From assembly GCA_003543235.1 (NCBI GenBank), contig DPJA01000020.1, positions 24,778 to 88,777 of the forward strand: a stretch of DNA of 64,000 nt, in the 5' to 3' direction. The stretch is from Lachnospiraceae bacterium. GTDB taxonomy: Bacteria; Bacillota; Clostridia; Lachnospirales; Anaerotignaceae. This document shows positions 33,785-40,287 of the stretch, one piece after another. The position numbers and the translations under genes are program-made. The notes under the pieces are model-generated. The model saw only the letters and a program-made list of their open reading frames with translations, had not been told where the DNA came from and searched no databases. How positions within the stretch are numbered: the stretch's first letter is position 1; every line of letters starts with the position of its first letter.

Positions 33785-35449
33785 ATGGCAAAGAATATTA
33801 AAGCTAGAGTAATGGGAGAGAACATTACAATTGAACAGGGAACAACATTTGAAGAATTGAGCAAAATATATGCAGATAGATATGAAGCTCCGATTATGTT
33901 AGCCCAAAGCGGAAATATACTTTATGAACTTGCAGATTCTGTTAAGGATGGAATGGAAATTGAGTTTTTAGAACTTACAAATCCCGATGGAATAAAGGTT
34001 TATGGAAGAAGCATTTCATTTCTTATGATTAAAGCGGTGAAGGACTTGTTTGGCATGGATACGCCAGTGGTTATTGAACATTCCATAAACAGTAATTATT
34101 ATTGTGAAATACGTAAGGCTGAAATCAAAATTAATGATGATTGTTTGAACAAAATTAAAACACGGATGAGAGAGATTGTTTTAGAAAACATCCCTATTGA
34201 AAAAGTGACAATGTCACGAGATGAATCAATTGAAATGTCGCTTAAATTTGGAATGGATGACAAAGCAAGGCTTTTTAGGTATAGACGTGCATCCAATGTA
34301 AATATGTATAATATGAATGGGTTTTATGATTATTTTTATGGGTACATGGTTCCTAGTACAGGGTATTTGGACAAATTTGATATTGTTGCATATGAAAGAG
34401 GATTCTTAATTTTGTTTCCTGATGTTAAAAATCTTGATAAATTAGAAGAATATCAAAGATTTGATAAAATATCTAAGGTATTTATGGAACAAATGGAATG
34501 GTGCAAACTTATGGATGTTGAAAATGTAGCAGATTTAAACGACCTTATTGTTAATGGCGGGTTTGGTGAACTTGTACTTATTAATGAGGCCTTACATGAA
34601 AAGAAAATAGCACATATAGCAGATATTATTACCGAAAGAAAAGGCAAAATAAAGCTGGTTGTTATTGCTGGACCATCATCATCGGGTAAAACAACTTTTG
34701 CACAAAGGCTATGTGTTCAGCTTAGAGTAAATGGAATTATACCTCACACCATTAGTCTTGATGATTATTTTATTGAAAGAGAAAAAACGCCGTTGGATGA
34801 GGATGGAAAGCCTGATTTCGAAAATATAAATGCACTGGACCTTGACCTGTTTAATAAAAATTTGAATGGGCTTGTAAAGGGTGAGCGAGTTGAAATACCA
34901 AGCTACAACTTTGTGCTGGGCAAGCGTGAATACAAGGGAAGATATTTGCAACTGCAAAAGGATGAAATTATTGTTATTGAAGGTATACATGGACTTAATG
35001 ACCAGCTTACAAAGGCTATTGAAAGTAAAAATAAATTTCGCATTTTTATAAGTGCTATGACACAGTTAAATATAGATGACCATAACCGAATTTCAACATC
35101 AGATAGTAGACTTATAAGGCGAATAGTACGTGACCATCAGTTCAGAGGCAACGATGCAGCAACAACTATAGATAGCTGGGCAAGCGTTAAACGTGGTGAG
35201 GAAAATAATATTTTTCCATATCAGGAAAATGCTGACGTTATGTTTAATTCTGCAACTATTTATGAGCTTAGTGTGCTTAAAGCGTATATTGAGCCACTGT
35301 TGTTTAAAATTGACAGAAGTATGCCACAGTATATTATGGCAAAGCGAATTATAAAGTTTTTGGATTATTTTTTACCTGTAAATAGTGGATGTATACCTAA
35401 TAATTCTATAATTAAAGAGTTTGTGGGCGGGAGCGTTTTCAGGGTCTGA
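33785..35449 (+). CDS. Uridine kinase-like nucleoside kinase with TGS-like N-terminus
   Basis: The 554-residue protein has a TGS-type beta-grasp domain (about residues 1-60), a ThrRS second-additional-domain-like segment with NSNYYCEIR, and a C-terminal P-loop kinase domain. The latter carries VVIAGPSSSGKTTFAQRLCV (Walker A near residue 300), ISLDDYFIEREKTP and VIEGIHGLND. Fusions like this occur in Clostridia and Thermotogae and are annotated as nucleoside kinases. AAGGAGGAG precedes the ATG. It is followed by the promoter of rnpB. Confidence 0.9.
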   Translation: MAKNIKARVMGENITIEQGTTFEELSKIYADRYEAPIMLAQSGNILYELADSVKDGMEIEFLELTNPDGIKVYGRSISFLMIKAVKDLFGMDTPVVIEHSINSNYYCEIRKAEIKINDDCLNKIKTRMREIVLENIPIEKVTMSRDESIEMSLKFGMDDKARLFRYRRASNVNMYNMNGFYDYFYGYMVPSTGYLDKFDIVAYERGFLILFPDVKNLDKLEEYQRFDKISKVFMEQMEWCKLMDVENVADLNDLIVNGGFGELVLINEALHEKKIAHIADIITERKGKIKLVVIAGPSSSGKTTFAQRLCVQLRVNGIIPHTISLDDYFIEREKTPLDEDGKPDFENINALDLDLFNKNLNGLVKGERVEIPSYNFVLGKREYKGRYLQLQKDEIIVIEGIHGLNDQLTKAIESKNKFRIFISAMTQLNIDDHNRISTSDSRLIRRIVRDHQFRGNDAATTIDSWASVKRGEENNIFPYQENADVMFNSATIYELSVLKAYIEPLLFKIDRSMPQYIMAKRIIKFLDYFLPVNSGCIPNNSIIKEFVGGSVFRV

Positions 35450-35474
35450 CAGTGAAGTGTGTGGTTAAAACACA

Positions 35475-35503
35475 TTGACAGTAAAAAATAAATATGATAT
35501 ATT
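35475..35503 (+). promoter_or_regulatory. Promoter of rnpB
   Basis: TTGACA (35475-35480), a 17-base spacer and TATATT (35498-35503) precede the RNase P RNA by about 8 bases. A perfect sigma-A spacing. Confidence 0.85.
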
Positions 35504-35510
35504 CTTTTAA

Positions 35511-35844
35511 GTGAGTAAGCCAGACGGTCGCCTGTAACAGGGAGGAAAGTCCGGGCTTCGTAGAGCAATGGTGCCGGCTAACGACCGGTGGAGGCGACTC
35601 TAAGGACAGTGCAACAGAAATAAACCGCCATATCTTTTGGTATGGTAAGGATGGAAAGGTGAGGTAAGAGCTCACCGCTTTGCCGGTAACGGCATTGGCT
35701 CTGTAAACCCCACCTGAAGCAAGACCTATTAAAGCGTTTTGGAGCTGCTCGTTCCGCTTTGGCATGGTCGCATGATGACATCGGTAACGATGTACCAAGA
35801 TAGATGACCGTTTAACACAGAACCCGGCTTATAGACTTGCTCAC
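35511..35844 (+). ncRNA. rnpB: RNase P RNA (class A)
   Basis: The conserved core elements are present: CAGGGAGGAAAGTCCGGGCT near 35538, GACAGTGCAACAGAAA, GGTAAGGATGGAAAGGTG, GTAAACCCCACC and the 3' CAGAACCCGGCTTATAGACT segment. The 5' GTGAGTAAGCC pairs with the 3' GGCTTATAGACTTGCTCAC. The RNA cleaves pre-tRNA 5' leaders. A phage integrase gene begins about 120 bases after its 3' end. Confidence 0.97.
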
Positions 35845-35894
35845 GATTCATGAAGTTTAAAATCTCTTGTTCACAAGGGGTTGCAAGTATTTAG

Positions 35895-35964
35895 CCTCCA
35901 TTCTAAGAACTAGGCATAGTATAGTTGTTTTTACTAGGTTTGTTCTTATAATTGGAGGTTTTTT
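35895..35964 (+). terminator. Terminator downstream of rnpB overlapping the int ribosome site
   Basis: CCTCCATTCTAAGAAC (35895-35910) pairs imperfectly with GTTCTTATAATTGGAGG (35942-35958), followed by six T residues. The int ribosome site GGAGG (35954-35958) is part of the right arm, so folding could limit integrase translation. Confidence 0.7.
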
Positions 35965-35965
35965 C

Positions 35966-36910
35966 ATGCAAAAAATTAGGATTTCAAGCAAAAAAAATGA
36001 AGTAAAAAGTATTCAAGAAGGAATTTTAGAGTTCCAAAAAAACTGTAATGCAAGGAATTTAAGCCCGTACACAATGAAATATTATTCTGGATTGTTTCAT
36101 ATCATGGAATTATTTACATCACTAGATGAAACAGCTATAAATGATATTGATGAGGATTATGTGTATGATTTTATTAATTTCTTAAAGGATAGTAGAAATG
36201 TAGCTGATACAACAGTGGTCAGCTATCTAAAGGGATTAAAGACACTTTTATATTTCTTTATGAGAAAAGAGTATGTAGATAAATTTCATATTTATATTCC
36301 ATCGGCAGATAAGCCATTAAAAGATGTTTACACTTTGGCAGAACTACAATTATTACTCAAAAAACCCAACACTAAGAAATGTAGTTTTCCTACGTATAGA
36401 AGTTGGGCTATGATAGTTTATTTTATTGGTACAGGGCAACGTCTAAGGACAGTATTAAATATTAAATTAAAGGATGTTGATTTAGAAAACAATCTTGTAA
36501 AACTTACAGCAGTTAAAAATAGAAAACAAACAATATTACCACTTTCATCACAGGTTGTTGAAGCCATAAACGAATATCTTAAATTTAGAGATGGAAAAGA
36601 AGATGATTATTTATTCTGTAAATGGGATGGTTTACAGCTTACTAAAAGAGGGGCAGAAGAAGGAATTACAAGATATAATATATCTAGGGGAGTTGAAAAG
36701 ACCAGTATTCATGCGTTTAGGCATACATTTGCAAAGAATTATCTTATGTCAGGTGGTGACGTATTCAGGCTACAAAAGTTAATGTGCCATAGTGACATAG
36801 CAGTAACTAAAGAGTATCTTAATTTGACAGTAGATGATTTATCAGTAAACTTGGATTCTCTTACCCCTTTAAAGGATATATCAAATAAAAAAATTAAATT
36901 AAAGAAATAA
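35966..36910 (+). CDS. Phage tyrosine recombinase (integrase)
   Basis: This 314-residue tyrosine recombinase has an N-terminal SAM-like core-binding domain (about 10-105) and a catalytic domain. The likely catalytic residues are R159 in GTGQRLR, H249 and R252 in SIHAFRHTF, H275 in LMCHSDI, and the nucleophile Y284 in VTKEYLNL. I chose the ATG at 35966 because GGAGG precedes it by 7 bases; a longer frame from 35867 runs through the terminator. It marks the left end of the prophage, next to rnpB. Confidence 0.93.
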   Translation: MQKIRISSKKNEVKSIQEGILEFQKNCNARNLSPYTMKYYSGLFHIMELFTSLDETAINDIDEDYVYDFINFLKDSRNVADTTVVSYLKGLKTLLYFFMRKEYVDKFHIYIPSADKPLKDVYTLAELQLLLKKPNTKKCSFPTYRSWAMIVYFIGTGQRLRTVLNIKLKDVDLENNLVKLTAVKNRKQTILPLSSQVVEAINEYLKFRDGKEDDYLFCKWDGLQLTKRGAEEGITRYNISRGVEKTSIHAFRHTFAKNYLMSGGDVFRLQKLMCHSDIAVTKEYLNLTVDDLSVNLDSLTPLKDISNKKIKLKK

Positions 36911-36974
36911 ACACATAGGACGGTAGGCAAAAATGCTTATTGTCCTATTTTTTTATTTAGAAAGAAGGTATCAT

Positions 36975-37661
36975 ATGGAAATTAAGCAATATTTAACAAC
37001 AGTAAATTACACTCCATCAACCAACAAACAGAATAAATACATAGTAATTCACTATACAGCCAACAACGGAGATACAGCACAAGGTAATGCTAATTACTTC
37101 CACTCTATCAATAGGAACGCTTCAGCTAATTACTTTGTAGATGAAAATGAGATTGTACAAGTAGTACCAGATAATTACATAGCTTGGCATTGTGGAGCAA
37201 AAACATATAAGCACCCTTATTGCAGAAATAACAATAGTATTGGAATAGAAATGTGCAGTAGGAAAGATAAAAAGGGTAATTACTACTTTAAGGATGGAAC
37301 TGTAAATAATTCTATCCAGTTAGTTTGTGACTTAATGAATAAATATAATATTCCAATAGAGAATGTAATCCGTCATTATGATGTAACAAAAAAACTTTGC
37401 CCATTACCATATATAGATGATGCAGAATGGAATAAATACAAGTCACTACTTAGGACAGCTTTAAAGGGGTCTAATTTAGAAGATAAGAAGGGGGAAGATA
37501 AAATGTATCAGAATATTAATGAAGTACCAGAATGGGCGAGAAATACTATTAACAAGTTAATAAATAAGGGATGCTTTCCTGATGTTAATAAGTTAGCATT
37601 AACCAATGAAATGGTGAGAATATTTGTTATTATGGATAGGTGGATAGGATTGAAAGTTTAA
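36975..37661 (+). CDS. Phage endolysin, N-acetylmuramoyl-L-alanine amidase (Amidase_2)
   Basis: The zinc amidase domain spans about residues 15-155, with IVIHYTANNGDTAQGNANYF, NNSIGIEMCS, and the distal RHYDVTKKLCP ligands. The C-terminal segment MYQNINEVPEWARNTINKL is the short helical domain common in clostridial endolysins. I chose the ATG at 36975 with AAGAAGG upstream. It lies just after the integrase rather than behind the tail genes, so the lysis gene is displaced. No holin is seen here. Confidence 0.9.
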   Translation: MEIKQYLTTVNYTPSTNKQNKYIVIHYTANNGDTAQGNANYFHSINRNASANYFVDENEIVQVVPDNYIAWHCGAKTYKHPYCRNNNSIGIEMCSRKDKKGNYYFKDGTVNNSIQLVCDLMNKYNIPIENVIRHYDVTKKLCPLPYIDDAEWNKYKSLLRTALKGSNLEDKKGEDKMYQNINEVPEWARNTINKLINKGCFPDVNKLALTNEMVRIFVIMDRWIGLKV

Positions 37662-38116
37662 AGGCAAAAGAGAGGATGTCTTTAGGCGGACAAGGTAAGG
37701 AAAATTTTCCTAACCTTCAAACTCGTGATATAATTGCCGATAAATTATCTATTGGTTCTGGTAAACAGTATGAGAAAGAGAAAAAACAAATTAAAGATTT
37801 AATTGAGTCAAACTTAAAACAACGTGTAGTTGGCAATCCTAACCCTATTAAACTGGGTAGATGTTTTGATTTTTTGAGAAATTATTATGAAATTAAGAAT
37901 GGAGGCAACAGAGGAAATCAATATGTGGAGGCAGAGCCGAATACTTCGGATGTGGCAAACACTCAACAACTCGCTAATACTTATAACGTATCAGTTGATA
38001 CAATGGAAAACTATATTAAATTATCTAAAGCTATACCCGAACTTTCAGACATGGTTATTACTGGTACAGTAAGTAAAACAAAAAAACCACTCGTACATTT
38101 TGCACGAATGGAATAA
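37640..38116 (+). pseudogene. ParB-associated DNA-binding fragment, probably truncated
   Basis: The 158-residue frame overlaps the amidase 3' end and starts at a GTG with no ribosome binding site. It contains QTRDIIADKLSIGSGKQYEK and TSDVANTQQLANTYNVSVDT followed by MENYIKLSKAIPELS. These two repeats resemble the helix-turn-helix tail of phage ParB/Noc-like regulators. The N-terminal ParB nuclease domain that should precede it is missing, so I treat it as a 5'-truncated remnant. Confidence 0.5.
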
Positions 38117-38287
38117 TAGTACCCTCAGAGCCTATCTATTTGCTTAATTTTCTTATTAATTAATAAGGATTTGAAATTGTATTATTACTGGTGAACAATT
38201 TATCGGATATAAAGTTTAATTTTAAATTTGTTATTATATTATAAGAATTTAAGGAGGAGTATATCTCCTATTATTAACTATACACCT

Positions 38288-38389
38288 GCTTATGTTTTTA
38301 CATATCAAAAGTATAGTATGTGTAGTAGTTTGATATGTTTTTACATAATACTAATACTAATAAGCTTATGTTTTAACATATCAAACTAC
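38288..38389. repeat. Three related copies, two direct and one inverted
   Basis: GCTTATGTTTTTACATATCA (38288-38307) and GCTTATGTTTTAACATATCA (38364-38383) are near-identical direct copies. Between them, GTTTGATATGTTTTTACATA (from 38328) is the inverted counterpart. The core is itself nearly palindromic. It may be iteron-like or a set of operators. Confidence 0.6.
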
Positions 38390-38439
38390 AGTGATAAAAG
38401 AGAAGAAATAAAAAGAGAATAAATATTAAAAGAGAAGCT

Positions 38440-38480
38440 AAGAGAAATAAATTTTCACATTCGTTCAATTTATTTCTCTT
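38440..38480. repeat. 14-bp perfect stem-loop
   Basis: AAGAGAAATAAATT (38440-38453) and its complement (38467-38480) enclose a 13-base loop. There is no T-run, so terminator function is uncertain. Confidence 0.6.
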
Positions 38481-38614
38481 CAACCACATGAAAGGTTATT
38501 TTTTAGAAAGTAAATTAATTTAACTTTATTTTTCTGCCTAAATATGGCTATGTATAAGGGCATTATCCAGCAAAAGGATATTGTAGGTTGTTAAAATATG
38601 TAAATAGTTTAACT

Positions 38615-39217
38615 TTATTTTTCTGTAGTTTTTTTAATATCTTCATGGTTTTCCTCAGTGTACTTTAGCAAGAGTTCGTTCATTGAATCTCTCAAAAGTT
38701 TAAAATCATTTGAATCAAGTTCCTTGTGACCAATATACACGGATATCATATTTTGATTAACCAATTTTGTATGTTCCAGAAGAGCAAAGGCTTCTACTTT
38801 TAGCCCATCATTGTTATCTAACATAATATATTTTGATTTATTCATCTTAACCTTTCTAGTGGTTATAGGTGATACCATAAGATTTGAACTGTACAAAAAC
38901 TTTTCATTTATTCCAGTTACCAGTGCAGGGCGTACACCAGATAAAAACCCTTCAGTCGTTTCGCCAAAATCAACTAAAATAATATCTCCAACGCTATATT
39001 TTTTTTCCTTTTTATCATCATAGTAATAATCAATAATTTCATTTGGTGTACAGTGTAAACAATCGCATATTTTATCTATTACATCTAAATGAACATTATT
39101 ATTTTTTCCCATATTTGCAATTGTAGTTTGCGAAACTCCTATCATAATACGTAAATCCGTTTTAGTCAAATTTCTATCATTCAATATATCCCATAATTTA
39201 TTGTATCTAAATGGCAA
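38615..39217 (-). CDS. HTH-XRE domain fused to MazF/PemK toxin-like domain
   Basis: Residues 1-66 form an XRE-type helix-turn-helix (NKLWDILNDRNLTKTDLRIM, then SQTTIANMGKNNNVHLDVID). Residues 74-165 form a MazF/PemK-like domain with KYSVGDIILVDF, SGVRPALV (R96) and SPITTRKV (T119/T120), the conserved core of this endoribonuclease family. The start is a TTG at 39217, 7 bases after GGGAGGG. The gene is divergent from the phage early genes and shares a central inverted repeat with the rightward promoter, the standard place for a repressor. It may regulate as a repressor and act as a toxin. Confidence 0.85.
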   Translation of the reverse strand: MPFRYNKLWDILNDRNLTKTDLRIMIGVSQTTIANMGKNNNVHLDVIDKICDCLHCTPNEIIDYYYDDKKEKKYSVGDIILVDFGETTEGFLSGVRPALVTGINEKFLYSSNLMVSPITTRKVKMNKSKYIMLDNNDGLKVEAFALLEHTKLVNQNMISVYIGHKELDSNDFKLLRDSMNELLLKYTEENHEDIKKTTEK

Positions 39218-39270
39218 TGTAAATCCCTCCCTCTTTATACAATGATATTAACACAATTTCTTTAAAAAAA

Positions 39271-39334
39271 CAATACTGTTTAGAAATAATAATGCTAAAA
39301 TAGTATTGACATATCTAAAACTGAGTGGTATCAT
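39271..39334. promoter_or_regulatory. Divergent early promoters with inverted-repeat operator
   Basis: CAATACTGTTTAG (39271-39283) and CTAAAATAGTATTG (39295-39308) form an inverted repeat. The rightward promoter is TTGACA (39306-39311), 17 bases, TATCAT (39329-39334); its -35 overlaps the repeat. On the minus strand TTGTTT-17-TAATAT drives the HTH-MazF gene. The gap 39218-39525 holds only this regulation and a short untranslated leader. Confidence 0.75.
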
Positions 39335-39525
39335 TAAGAAATAAAAATACCGTTTGGGTATGCAATCACACACCGATAGTTAAAGATGGACAACCATCTT
39401 TTCTATATAGATACTCGTTACTATTATTATTTTAAAAATTCAAAGGAGGCGATAATGAATGGATGAATAGAAATGCAAATGTTACCAGTTGGAAATCTAA
39501 CACATACTAAAAGGAGAAAATACTT

Positions 39526-39843
39526 ATGAAAAATCCAATGCAAGAAGCTTACGGAAATACAATTACTATTTGGTATAAAAAGGAAGATTCATTACTCACT
39601 AATGAAGGTATAAGTAAATCAGACATGAAAAAAGAATTAATAGATTTATTACACTACGGAAACTATGAGGAATTATGGAATTGGTTAAACGCTCCATATA
39701 ATCCAGAAGAAAGATATTTTACAGCAGTACTTACAGCCAATGAGTATTTCAATAAGAAGTTTGATAAAGAAAAGTTAGTACATTTTATAGAAACTGATTG
39801 TCAATTAAAAAAGGAAACCACAAGGAGTATGAAAAGGAATTAA
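39526..39843 (+). CDS. Hypothetical phage protein
   Basis: The 105-residue protein is predicted as mostly helical and shows no motif that I recognise; it contains EEERYFT-like aromatic clusters around WNWLNAPYNPEERYF. The ATG is preceded by AAAAGGAGAAA. It is the first gene rightward of the putative early promoter, so it could be an early regulator, but I see no HTH. It sits two genes ahead of the RNA polymerase. Confidence 0.6.
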   Translation: MKNPMQEAYGNTITIWYKKEDSLLTNEGISKSDMKKELIDLLHYGNYEELWNWLNAPYNPEERYFTAVLTANEYFNKKFDKEKLVHFIETDCQLKKETTRSMKRN

Positions 39844-40001
39844 GCCATCAATATGTAAAGACACATTGACAGCTTAGCCACTTCACCACAAGGATGAATA
39901 ATATGTATGTAATAACCCTGAGCAAGTGTATTATAACATATCTGTTCATTCTTGTGGAAGTAAAAAATAGGATTATTACAATACGAAGGAGGAAAAGCAT
40001 T

Positions 40002-40232
40002 ATGAAAAAAAATATTATGGACAAAAGTGGTTTTTCAAAGGTAACAGAGGAACATATTAAAGAGATGTGCGACATACATAAGGTAAAATACAACGATTTA
40101 GACAAAGCTTTATTAAGCGACATACTTATGGAAACTTTAGATATGTGGGCGATAGCTCCAGAGTACATAGAAGAGTGTATTTTAATAGAGATAGAAAATA
40201 AGTTAAAGGAATTAAAAACTAAAGCGAGTTAA
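40002..40232 (+). CDS. Hypothetical small phage protein
   Basis: The 76-residue protein has alternating charged helices (KVTEEHIKEMCDIHKVKYND, then LDMWAIAPEYIEECILIEIE). I chose the ATG at 40002 because AGGAGG precedes it; the longer frame from 39894 has no site. It lies immediately upstream of the large RNA polymerase homologue and may be co-transcribed. No known domain recognised. Confidence 0.6.
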   Translation: MKKNIMDKSGFSKVTEEHIKEMCDIHKVKYNDLDKALLSDILMETLDMWAIAPEYIEECILIEIENKLKELKTKAS

Positions 40233-40287
40233 AATTATTTGCCAGTAAACCATAGGTTACTAAGATTATATAAAAGGGGAAATGCCA

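Larger units (their letters stand above)
38117..38614. other. Repeat-rich 498-base intergenic region
   Basis: No supported gene lies between the ParB-like remnant and the HTH-MazF gene. It holds the hairpins and repeats listed separately: three related 26-base copies at 38288-38389 and a 14-bp perfect stem at 38440-38480. An AAGGAGG at about 38248 is not followed by a start codon at useful spacing. Confidence 0.6.

Noticed and set aside
38288..38389. Short repeats considered as a CRISPR array
   Set aside because: Only three copies, one inverted, with unequal spacing and no cas genes nearby.
38228..38422. A 64-residue frame with a single hydrophobic segment as a possible holin
   Set aside because: Its start has no site (AAGGAGG falls inside the frame), and the frame crosses the repeat array at 38288-38389.
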